From Streptomyces dioscori (GTDB lineage: Bacteria; Actinomycetota; Actinomycetes; Streptomycetales; Streptomycetaceae): DNA of 64,000 nt. Under the pieces are notes generated by a model, which searched no databases, was not told where the DNA came from, and worked only from the letters and a program-made list of their open reading frames with translations. Position numbers and translations under genes: made by a program. This document shows, piece after piece, positions 33,331 through 42,690 of the stretch. The first letter of the stretch is position 1; each line of letters starts with the position of its first letter. The stretch covers positions 1-64,000 of the forward strand of contig NZ_KZ679067.1 in the NCBI RefSeq assembly GCF_003024195.1, written 5' to 3'.

Positions 33331-33870
33331 ATGCCAGCAGAGCAGCCCGAAGTCAGCACTAATGCCCTCACTGTCCGCCGGGCCAGGACCAGCGATGTCC
33401 CGGCGGTTCGCGGCCTCCTCGACTCGTACGTCCGCGGGCGCATCCTGCTCGACAAAGCGACGGTCACGCTTTACGAGGACATCCAGGAGTTCTGGGTCGC
33501 GGAACGCGGCAGTGGTCCGAGTTCGGAGGTCGTGGGCTGCGGCGCTCTCCACGTCATGTGGGAAGACCTCGCGGAAGTGCGCACTCTCGCGGTGAACCCC
33601 GTGATGAAGGGTGCCGGTGTGGGCCATCAGTTGCTGGGGAAGTTGCTGGAGACCGCCCGCTGGCTCGGTGTTCGCCGCGTATTCTGCCTGACCTTCGAAG
33701 TCGACTTCTTCGCGAAGCACGGCTTCGTCGAGATCGGTGAGACGCCTGTTGACACCGATGTCTACGCCGAGCTGTTGCGTTCCTATGACGAGGGCGTGGC
33801 CGAGTTCCTGGGGCTCGAACGAGTGAAACCGAACACCTTGGGCAACAGCCGGATGCTTCTGCATCTGTGA
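33331..33870 (+). CDS. GNAT acetyltransferase, ArgA/amino-acid N-acetyltransferase-like
   Basis: The 179-residue GNAT protein has the acetyl-CoA pyrophosphate loop VMKGAGVGHQLLGKLL near residue 90 (consensus R/Q-x-x-G-x-G/A). A characteristic CLTFEVDFFAKHGF segment is shared with the N-acetylglutamate synthase-like proteins of actinobacteria. Those proteins acetylate glutamate for arginine synthesis, but others of this size act on unrelated amines, so the substrate is not fixed. A TAGCGT box 7 nt upstream gives the start. Confidence 0.85.
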   Translation: MPAEQPEVSTNALTVRRARTSDVPAVRGLLDSYVRGRILLDKATVTLYEDIQEFWVAERGSGPSSEVVGCGALHVMWEDLAEVRTLAVNPVMKGAGVGHQLLGKLLETARWLGVRRVFCLTFEVDFFAKHGFVEIGETPVDTDVYAELLRSYDEGVAEFLGLERVKPNTLGNSRMLLHL

Positions 33871-33999
33871 TCGCCTCCGCGTAATACTCCGGACATACCT
33901 CCGCTCCGGACGCGCCGACCCATGCCCAGTGCCTCTATGTCCGAAACGCGCATGTTTCCGGTCTTCGCGGGTCTCGTCGGTCTCTCCCAGGGGTTTGTG

Positions 34000-34120
34000 T
34001 TTTTCCATCAAAAGCGGTTTGCTTTCCGACGTACTGCAGTAGTGCATATAACAGGGGACACGAAACTGCGGCAGCTGCCGTGGATCCTCGGCCCTGAAGA
34101 TATCGATGAAAGGAAATCCG
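34000..34120 (+). promoter_or_regulatory. AT-rich promoter region of lsr2
   Basis: This stretch is far richer in A and T than its surroundings (GTTTTTCCATCAAAAGC, then GCATATAAC). It contains the palindrome TACTGCAGTA (34032-34041) and a TTGCTT...TATAAC-like pair with poor spacing. AT-rich DNA is the preferred target of Lsr2 itself, so autoregulation is likely. Confidence 0.5.
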
Positions 34121-34456
34121 GTGGCACAGAAGGTTCAGGTCCTTCTTGTCGATGACCTCGACGGCGGCGAGGCGGACGAGACCGTGACGTTCGCGTTGGA
34201 CGGCAAGACGTACGAGATCGATCTCACGACTGCCAATGCGGACAAGCTCCGTGGACTTCTTGAGCCGTACGTCAAGGGCGGCCGTCGTACCGGAGGCCGT
34301 GCTTCGGGTGGGCGTGGAAAGGCGCGCGCCGCTTCGGGTGGCAGCCAGGACACCGCGCAGATCCGTGCCTGGGCGAAGGAGAACGGTTACGAGGTCAATG
34401 ACCGTGGCCGCGTTCCGGCGTCCATTCGCGAGGCCTACGAGAAGGCCAACGGCTGA
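34121..34456 (+). CDS. lsr2: Lsr2 nucleoid-associated protein
   Basis: Lsr2 is the actinobacterial H-NS analogue; it oligomerises and silences AT-rich, often foreign or secondary-metabolite, DNA. The 111-residue protein has the N-terminal oligomerisation domain (VQVLLVDDLDGGEADETVTF), a Gly/Arg-rich linker and the C-terminal DNA-binding fold. The fold carries IRAWAKENGYEVNDRGRVPASI, in which the RGR triplet enters the minor groove. The GTG start is preceded by AAAGGAAA. The gene is close to clpC, as in S. coelicolor. The last 22 nt overlap the convergent gene at 34435. Confidence 0.95.
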   Translation: MAQKVQVLLVDDLDGGEADETVTFALDGKTYEIDLTTANADKLRGLLEPYVKGGRRTGGRASGGRGKARAASGGSQDTAQIRAWAKENGYEVNDRGRVPASIREAYEKANG

Positions 34457-35106
34457 GTACAGCCACGGCGCAGCCGGATGCGATGGCACTCGGAGGCCAT
34501 CGTCTCCACGAGTCGTACGAGATCGGGGGCGCCCCCACCGCCCCCGCCAAGCGCCGACAATGTCGGCAGCGACGACTCCACCTCGCAGCCAGGCTCAGGG
34601 GGCCGCAGCCACACGGCGGCCCCCTGCGAGCCGGCGGCCCGGCCCTGAGCCGCCCCGCCGTCATCGGCCGCCCCACGAGCGGCGCTACCAGCACTCGCAC
34701 CGGCACCGATCTCGCCGGGGCCCCCGTGCGTGCCGCGGCCGAGGCCCGGTGGCAGCGGCGCCTCCACGCGCCCGCCCGAGCCGGTCACCCGGATGTCCAG
34801 CGCCAGAGAGCCCCACTCCAGCCAGTCGAGGAGTCCCGGCAGCTCCTCCGCGCTCCCCGCGGCGACGAACATCCGCATCCGGTCCGCCCGCACGGCCACC
34901 GGAGAGCCCGGCCCCAGGTGCCGCAGCGCCGCGTATCCCGCCTCCGCAGGTGCCTCCAGGACGTCGAAGCGCAGGCCCGTCAGCAGGTCGAGCGGGGTAC
35001 CGGGCACCGTCGCCCACCCCAGTTCGTTCTCGTACCAGTGCCGGGCCGTGTCGTCCGGACGGACCGCGTCGGGCGGACGACGGGGAAAGGGGACCGTGGA
35101 GACCAT
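34435..35106 (-). CDS. Conserved actinobacterial protein between lsr2 and clpC, function unknown
   Basis: The 223-residue product begins MVSTVPFPRRPPDAVRPDDTAR. A compact first half (about 110 residues: GLRFDVLEAPAEAG, LGPGSPVAVRADRMRMFVAAGSAEELPGLLDWLEWG) is followed by a Gly/Ala-rich linker. The tail APDLVRLVETMASECHRIRL is short and Cys/His-containing. The first half resembles the N-terminal part of bifunctional primase/polymerase proteins, but the similarity is weak by eye. It converges on lsr2 and its last 22 nt lie inside lsr2. Upstream it diverges from clpC with a 429-nt gap. Confidence 0.75.
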   Translation of the reverse strand: MVSTVPFPRRPPDAVRPDDTARHWYENELGWATVPGTPLDLLTGLRFDVLEAPAEAGYAALRHLGPGSPVAVRADRMRMFVAAGSAEELPGLLDWLEWGSLALDIRVTGSGGRVEAPLPPGLGRGTHGGPGEIGAGASAGSAARGAADDGGAAQGRAAGSQGAAVWLRPPEPGCEVESSLPTLSALGGGGGGAPDLVRLVETMASECHRIRLRRGCTQPLAFS

Positions 35107-35535
35107 GCAAGGCCAACCGCGACGGGAGCACCCGGGTTACGCTGGGTGGTCCGGCATGTGCGAAGGGTGCCCGGAAAAAGGGCGCCCGGAGGCGGTCGGC
35201 CACGCAAGGGTGTTCGCCCGTAGCGGAGGGAACCGGTGCACTCGGCATGGACTGTCGGTGCGTGCGGGTAAGACATCCCTAGTGGGAGGGGCGACACGCA
35301 TGGATCGGGCATCTCGCGTTCGCCATCGGCGTACTGATGGTGGGGGTATCTGTCTGGCCTGCGGGAACATCGTCTCGCACCATCGGGTTGGAGCAGATGT
35401 CGGCGTTCGGGGTCAGGAGGCCAAGGACGGTGTCGGCAGTTGGAATGAGCGGTCCCCGCTTGCGGGACTAAGCTGCGGAAGGACAGGGAGGGGAGCGTCC
35501 CCTTACTGCCTGACCGCTCTGAGGAGCGATTAACG
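35107..35535. other. Gene-free region before clpC
   Basis: It holds the ClgR-like box at 35318-35335, a stretch of lower GC and the clpC leader. No reading frame in it has protein-like composition. The clpC ribosome site GAGGAG lies at 35520-35525. Confidence 0.7.
35318..35335. promoter_or_regulatory. ClgR-type operator upstream of clpC
   Basis: The minus-strand reading AGTACGCCGATGGCGAAC fits the published corynebacterial ClgR consensus WNNWCGCYNANRGCGWWS at every position, and the site is near-palindromic. ClgR activates clp genes in actinobacteria. It lies about 200 nt upstream of the clpC start. Confidence 0.7.
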
Positions 35536-38064
<2,529 letters not shown>

Positions 38065-38087
38065 CCCCCGGGTCCGTCTGAGAACGC

Positions 38088-38125
38088 CCGATGGGGCCGG
38101 TGCTTCCGAGTACCGGCCCCATCGG
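38088..38125 (+). terminator. Hairpin terminator between clpC and the phosphatase gene
   Basis: Arms CCGATGGGGCCGGT (38088-38101) and ACCGGCCCCATCGG (38112-38125) are perfectly paired around a 10-nt loop. It serves the convergent clpC and phosphatase genes. Confidence 0.88.
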
Positions 38126-38175
38126 CGTGTCCGGGTGCTCCGGGCCCCGGCCCCGCTGTGTCCCGTCCGCCTCCG

Positions 38176-38808
38176 TCAGGACAGCTGGCCGTCGTAGTCC
38201 GGCAGCTTGTACGTCTTCTCGGCGTGCCCGCCCGACAGGTCGGTGGCGCTGTTGCCGATGTTCGCGATGATCGTGTAGCCCTTGGCCTCGACGGCCTTGC
38301 GCTGCGCGGTCTTGTAGGCGGCCACGTCCTTGAAGAGGTCGACGAAGCTGCGGACGTACAGGCCGGAGACCTGGTAGCCGACGTGCTTGAGGTTGTAGTC
38401 CGTCACCGACTTGATGATGTCCGGGCGGGCCGTGACGAAGAACAGGGCGACGCCGTGGTCCTGCGCGTACCTGGCCACGTCGAGGACGGGCGCGTTGGCC
38501 GGCGAGGGATAGCTGAAGCCGAAGTCGGTCTCCAGTGTGGTGTTGTCGATGTCGAAGACGATGGCCTGCTTCTCGCCGGCGGCCGCACCGGCGATACGTT
38601 CCTTCAGATACGGCAGCGCCTCGGCCATCACGGCCCGGCAGTCGTTCTGCCAGGTGGCGTGGTCGACGTCGGCGGCTGCCGCGGCGGTCACCGCGGTGGT
38701 GGCCGTCGCGGCCGGAGTGGCGGCGGCGGCCGGGCTCATCAGGGCCGCGGTGGCGGCCGTGGCGGCGACGGCCACACCGATCAGGCGCTGCAGACTGCTT
38801 CCGGTCAT
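38176..38808 (-). CDS. Secreted HAD-family acid phosphatase
   Basis: The 210-residue protein has an Ala-rich signal peptide (MTGSSLQRLIGVAVAATAAT, likely cut near residue 30). The HAD catalytic motif is FDIDNTT, with nucleophile Asp86 and acid Asp88. Motif II is FVTARPD and motif III contains an IIKSVTDYN region. This is the class of secreted acid phosphatases (PF03767) that strip phosphate from organic esters. The gene is divergent from a carboxylesterase and convergent with clpC. A start at 38808 leaves a weak AGGAAC ribosome site. Confidence 0.88.
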   Translation of the reverse strand: MTGSSLQRLIGVAVAATAATAALMSPAAAATPAATATTAVTAAAAADVDHATWQNDCRAVMAEALPYLKERIAGAAAGEKQAIVFDIDNTTLETDFGFSYPSPANAPVLDVARYAQDHGVALFFVTARPDIIKSVTDYNLKHVGYQVSGLYVRSFVDLFKDVAAYKTAQRKAVEAKGYTIIANIGNSATDLSGGHAEKTYKLPDYDGQLS

Positions 38809-39125
38809 GGGTGGGGGTTCCTCTCGCGGGGAGGCGCGCGAAGGCGCTGAGGATCGCATAGGAGCGCTGCGGGACATGGCTCGTGGTGCATGCTCACGGG
38901 CGTAAGGGGCCGGAGGGGGACGACGGGATTACTGGGCGGTAACTGTAGGGCGCCCAGGTGGGGTTGGGATAGATCTCGGGGTCGATGAAGGCGGCCCGGA
39001 GAACGGGGTGCGTCTGCGTGACGGTGTGCGTGCCGCCGATCTCCGCGGGACAAAAGCGGTGGCCGTGTCGGTCGGTGGGGCGGGAGGATGCGCGATGTCC
39101 CGAACCGTCCGAGGAGGGAACCGCC
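38809..39125. other. Gene-free divergent promoter region
   Basis: These 317 nt separate the phosphatase and esterase starts. I see the esterase ribosome site GAGGAGGGAACC (about 39110-39121) but no convincing promoter pair and no conserved reading frame. Confidence 0.6.
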
Positions 39126-40715
39126 ATGGATACCGACCGACCCGAAGTCCGTACGCAGGCAGGGGTGTTGAGGGGCGAGGCAGGGAGGGCGGGCACGGCG
39201 GTGTTCCGGGGGATCCCGTTCGCCGAACCGCCCGTCGGCGCGCTGCGGTTCGGGGCGCCGCGGCCCGCGCGGGGCTGGGACGGCGTACGGGAGGCGACCG
39301 CGTTCGGGACACCGCCCCCGCAGTCCGCGGCGTTCGGCATGGACGCGCTCGCGCCCCCGGACGCCGACGACGGGGACTGGCTGACGCTGAACGTCTGGAC
39401 GCCCGATCCCGGCCCCGGCGCCGGGCTGCCGGTGATGGTGTGGCTGTTCGGGGGCGCGTACGTCATCGGGATGTCGGGTCTGCCCGAGTACGACGGCGGG
39501 CGGCTGGCGGCGGAGGGTGTCGTCCTGGTGACCCTCAACTACCGGATCGGCATCGAGGGATTCGCGCAGATCGAGGGTGCGCCCGCCAACCGCGGACTGC
39601 TCGACCAGGTCGCCGCGCTCGCCTGGGTGCGGGACAACATCCGTGCCTTCGGCGGTGACCCCGACCGCGTCACGGTCTTCGGCGAGTCGGCGGGCGCGGG
39701 GTCGCTCGCCGCGCTGCTGGCGATGGAGCGCGCGGCCGGGCTCTTCCGGCGGGCCGTCGCGCAGAGCGTGCCCGGTCCGTTCCTCTCGGCCCCGCTGGCC
39801 GCGGACATCGCCGGCGAGTTCGCGGCGGAGCTGGGGCTGCGGCCGACGGTGGAAGACCTGGCCACGGTCGGGCCGGGGCTGCTGCCCGCTGCGGCGGACG
39901 CGGTCGGGGCACGGATGGAGCGGTACGCGCACCGGTGGGGTGTGCTGGCGCACACGGCGATCCCGCTGGCGCCCGTGGTGGACGGAGACGTGCTGCCCCG
40001 CGCGCCCTGGGAGGCGCTCGCGGCCGGAGCCGCGCGTGACGTCGAGCTGGTGGCCGGCCATACGCGGGACGAGTACCGGCTCTTCATGGCACTCGACGGA
40101 ACCCTCGGCGAGGAGCTGACGGAGGCGCGGGCGCAGGAGCGGGCGACGGCTGCGCTTCGGACGTTCTCACCCCGAGCGGATGGAGCGGGTGGCGCAGGCG
40201 GAGGCGCGGGCGGAGCAGGCGGCTCGGGCGGGGAGGAGGCGTATCGGAAGGCCGTGCCGGGGCTCGACGCGGCGGGGCTGTACGAGCTGGTCCGCTCCGA
40301 CTGGCTCTTCCGGATGCCGTCCCTGCATCTGGCCGAGGCCCAGGTCGCGGGCGGCGGCCGGGCCCACGTGTACGAGCTGGTCTGGGAGGCGCCCGGCATG
40401 GGCGGGCTGCTCGGGGCCTGTCACGGGCTCGATGTGCCGCTGGTCTTCGGGAACCTGCGCGGTGGACTGCCCACGCTGCTGTTCGGGGAGGCGCCGCCCG
40501 CCGAGGCGGAGGAACTGTCGGCGCTGTTCCGGGCCGCGTGGACGGGCTTCGCGGCGGGGGAGGGGCCCGGGTGGCCCGCGTACGACGTCGACCGGCGGCC
40601 GGTACGGCTCTTCGACACGCGGCCGACCGTGACGGCGTACCCGGAGGAGGTCTCCCGGGAGCTGTGGCGCGAGCACGTCTTCGGGGCGTTGCCGCTGCTC
40701 GGACCGAGGGCCTGA
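39126..40715 (+). CDS. Type-B carboxylesterase
   Basis: The 529-residue alpha/beta-hydrolase carries the esterase-lipase signature FGESAGAGS with Ser188 as nucleophile. A GGAY oxyanion-hole segment lies in WLFGGAYVIGMSG, and the catalytic His433 is in ACHGLDVPL. No signal peptide is seen, so it is probably cytoplasmic. A Gly/Ala-rich insertion (GAGGAGGGAGGAGGSGG, nt 40180-40235) breaks the cap domain. The ATG has a strong GAGGAGGG site. The protein begins MDTDRPEVRTQAGVLRGE, matching family starts. Confidence 0.9.
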   Translation: MDTDRPEVRTQAGVLRGEAGRAGTAVFRGIPFAEPPVGALRFGAPRPARGWDGVREATAFGTPPPQSAAFGMDALAPPDADDGDWLTLNVWTPDPGPGAGLPVMVWLFGGAYVIGMSGLPEYDGGRLAAEGVVLVTLNYRIGIEGFAQIEGAPANRGLLDQVAALAWVRDNIRAFGGDPDRVTVFGESAGAGSLAALLAMERAAGLFRRAVAQSVPGPFLSAPLAADIAGEFAAELGLRPTVEDLATVGPGLLPAAADAVGARMERYAHRWGVLAHTAIPLAPVVDGDVLPRAPWEALAAGAARDVELVAGHTRDEYRLFMALDGTLGEELTEARAQERATAALRTFSPRADGAGGAGGGAGGAGGSGGEEAYRKAVPGLDAAGLYELVRSDWLFRMPSLHLAEAQVAGGGRAHVYELVWEAPGMGGLLGACHGLDVPLVFGNLRGGLPTLLFGEAPPAEAEELSALFRAAWTGFAAGEGPGWPAYDVDRRPVRLFDTRPTVTAYPEEVSRELWREHVFGALPLLGPRA

Positions 40716-41149
40716 CGGGGGAGGGGCTGTAGTCGCCGTCACATCCGGGGGCCGCCGTGCGGGGGTGCCCGGTGACATGACGCACAGGCGTTTCACGCCC
40801 TACTAGGAGCGGTAGTGGCGGACGCGGGGTGGACAAAAAGGACCTTTGACCCTGGGGGTGGGTCCGAGGTCCTTCGGGTTGGGCGGTGTGGTCGCCGGCC
40901 TGGGGTCCCGGCCGTACGGGACTGGTCTGAAGTGGGGGTAAACCAGACTTCCGACAGAAAAACGGGAGGTTTTCGTATTCGGCGGTGGTTCTGTCAAGGA
41001 GTCGGAAGTTTCAGGGTCAAGTACGACTTGGGGTCGTAGAAGGGTGTTTTGGGGGATGGCGGGCGTACGGGTTACCAAGGGATGACCCCCGCCCGGCGCA
41101 CCGACAGCGCGCCGGGTGTGTTGTTGCCCGTCCCCCGGAGGTAGTCCCC
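40716..41149 (+). other. 434-nt leader upstream of the M23 peptidase gene
   Basis: The GC content drops here (AAAAAGGACCTTTGACC, AGAAAAACGGGAGGTTTTCG). I find a TACGAC-TTGGG-GTCGTA hairpin (about 41022-41039) and GGTCTG...CAGAC half-sites, but no full match to a known riboswitch. It is a likely promoter and regulatory leader. Confidence 0.5.
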
Positions 41150-41851
41150 ATGTCGCAGCGCATCACGTCCCGCATACCCGGCACGTCCCAGCTCCGTGCC
41201 CGGGCGGCCGTCCTGGCCCTCGGCCTCGGAGTCTCGACCGCCGTCGGAGCCGGGGTCGCGGTCGCCGCGGACGCCAAGCCGAGCGCGGTCTCCCTGTCGA
41301 GTGCGGCCGCCGCCTCCGTGCAGGAGCAGGCCGCCGCCCAGGCCAAGGCCGCCCAGACGAAGAGCAAGGCCGCCGCCGCCCAGGCCAAGGCCAAGAAGGC
41401 CGCGGCCAAGCCGGCTGCCGCGAAGAAGGCCTCCTCGTGGGTCGACCCGGTCGCGAAGTACAAGCTTTCCGCGAGCTTCGCCCAGGCCGGCAACCTGTGG
41501 TCGTCCACCCACTCCGGCCAGGACTTCGCCGTCTCCTCCGGCACCAAGGTCGTCGCCGCCCACGGCGGCACCGTCGTGAAGACCGGCGGCAACGGCGCCG
41601 GCGACGGGCCCGCGTACGGCAACGCCGTCGTGATCAAGCACAGCAACGGTACGTACTCGCAGTACGCGCACCTGTCCCGTATCGACGTGAAGGCCGGCCA
41701 GGTCGTGAAGACCGGCCAGCGGATCGCGCTGTCCGGCAACACCGGCAACTCCAGCGGGCCGCACCTGCACTTCGAGATCCGGACGTCTGCCAACTACGGC
41801 TCGGCGGTCGACCCGGTCGCCTTCCTGCGCTCCAAGGGGCTCAGCCTCTGA
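41150..41851 (+). CDS. Secreted M23 (LytM) endopeptidase
   Basis: The 233-residue protein has a twin-Arg-poor Sec-type signal (about 1-40), then an Ala/Lys/Gln-rich helical spacer with repeats such as QAKAAQTKSKAAAAQAKAK (about 55-95). The LytM domain follows. Zinc ligands His121 and Asp125 lie in THSGQDF and the catalytic His in GPHLHFEIR (His205, His207). Family members cut peptide bridges in peptidoglycan. The ATG is preceded by GGAGG. Its stop codon is the first unit of a 17-nt tandem repeat. Confidence 0.92.
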   Translation: MSQRITSRIPGTSQLRARAAVLALGLGVSTAVGAGVAVAADAKPSAVSLSSAAAASVQEQAAAQAKAAQTKSKAAAAQAKAKKAAAKPAAAKKASSWVDPVAKYKLSASFAQAGNLWSSTHSGQDFAVSSGTKVVAAHGGTVVKTGGNGAGDGPAYGNAVVIKHSNGTYSQYAHLSRIDVKAGQVVKTGQRIALSGNTGNSSGPHLHFEIRTSANYGSAVDPVAFLRSKGLSL

Positions 41852-41927
41852 CGGACCCCAGCCTCTGACGGACCCCAGCCTCTGGCGGACCTCGGCCTCT
41901 GGCGGACCTCGGCCTCTGACGGGTCTC
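41843..41927. repeat. Five tandem 17-nt repeats filling the gap between convergent stop codons
   Basis: Units of AGCCTCTGACGGACCCC and variants start at 41843, 41860, 41877, 41894 and 41911. The first unit carries the M23 stop codon, and the TetR gene stop codon lies at the far end (41926-41928). The whole intergenic region is this minisatellite. Confidence 0.85.
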
Positions 41928-42510
41928 AGGATTCGTGCGGGCCCGAGTGTGCCCGCGTGACCAGATCGATGGCGACCTCCAGGACGGCTTTCCGCTTGTC
42001 CTCGGGGTCGCCTTCCATGTCCTTGAGGGCGAACATCCCGGCGTGCATCGTGAACAGGGCGCTCACGCAGCGGACCTGGTCGGTCAGCGGGGCCTCGGGC
42101 TCCCTGATGATGTCCAGCAGCTTGACCATGCGGTCCTTGAACGACTCACCGATGCTCAGCTCGCGGACCGTCGCCTGGTTCTCCTGCATGAAGCGGAAGA
42201 GGGGGGCCGCGTCGGTGAGGGCCTGGCTGTACCGGCGCAGCAGTTCCTGCTTGGTGTCCAGCGAGCGCGGCTGGCCCTTGCCCCACTCGATCAGCTCGTC
42301 CATCGGCCTCGTCAGATCCTCGAAGAGGCTGATGAGGATGTCTTCCTTCGTCTTGAAGTGGTAGTAGAGCGCGGCCTTGGTGACGTCCAGCCGCTCGGCG
42401 ATCTCGCGCAGGGACGTCTTCTCGTAACCCTGCTCGGCGAACAGTTCGACAGCCACGTCCTGGATGCGCTGGCGGGTGTCTCCGCGCCGCCGCTGCCTGC
42501 TGCCGCCCAT
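41926..42510 (-). CDS. TetR/AcrR-family repressor of the divergent MFS gene
   Basis: The 194-residue protein has the TetR helix-turn-helix (TRQRIQDVAVELFAEQGYEK, then TSLREIAERLDVTKAALYYHF). A ligand-binding C-terminal domain follows. It is divergent from an MFS exporter. The 180-nt intergenic region contains a perfect 8-bp-arm palindrome and three 12-nt repeats, consistent with a self-controlled drug-efflux switch. ATG 42510 has a GAGGGG site. Confidence 0.88.
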   Translation of the reverse strand: MGGSRQRRRGDTRQRIQDVAVELFAEQGYEKTSLREIAERLDVTKAALYYHFKTKEDILISLFEDLTRPMDELIEWGKGQPRSLDTKQELLRRYSQALTDAAPLFRFMQENQATVRELSIGESFKDRMVKLLDIIREPEAPLTDQVRCVSALFTMHAGMFALKDMEGDPEDKRKAVLEVAIDLVTRAHSGPHES

Positions 42511-42565
42511 CGTGGCCGCCCCTCGTCCTGGTCGCACGCCGCAGCGTGGGTAAAGAAAAACTTAC

Positions 42566-42595
42566 TTGACGCCCGGCTAGTTACGGGTCTACTTT
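42566..42595 (+). promoter_or_regulatory. Candidate promoter of the MFS gene
   Basis: TTGACG (42566-42571) and TACTTT (42590-42595) are 18 nt apart. The predicted start point lies just before the repressor-type palindrome. Confidence 0.5.
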
Positions 42596-42609
42596 CCCCA
42601 GTGTAGTCA

Positions 42610-42627
42610 ACTTGCCGGTCGGCAAGT
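42610..42627. promoter_or_regulatory. TetR-type operator palindrome
   Basis: ACTTGCCG and CGGCAAGT flank a 2-nt centre. It overlaps the first of three 12-nt repeats. Confidence 0.65.
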
Positions 42628-42658
42628 AAGTGGCCAAGTGAATGGCCAAGTAAGTGGC
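42623..42658 (+). repeat. Three tandem 12-nt repeats
   Basis: Units CAAGTAAGTGGC, CAAGTGAATGGC and CAAGTAAGTGGC lie at 42623, 42635 and 42647. The first overlaps the right arm of the palindrome. Confidence 0.75.
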
Positions 42659-42690
42659 AACGAAGTGCGGTACCCAGGGGAGTGGGCAGA

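Noticed and set aside
40716..41149. c-di-AMP (ydaO) riboswitch before the M23 gene
   Set aside because: I could not find the conserved core blocks of that riboswitch; the leader stays in the findings as an open question.
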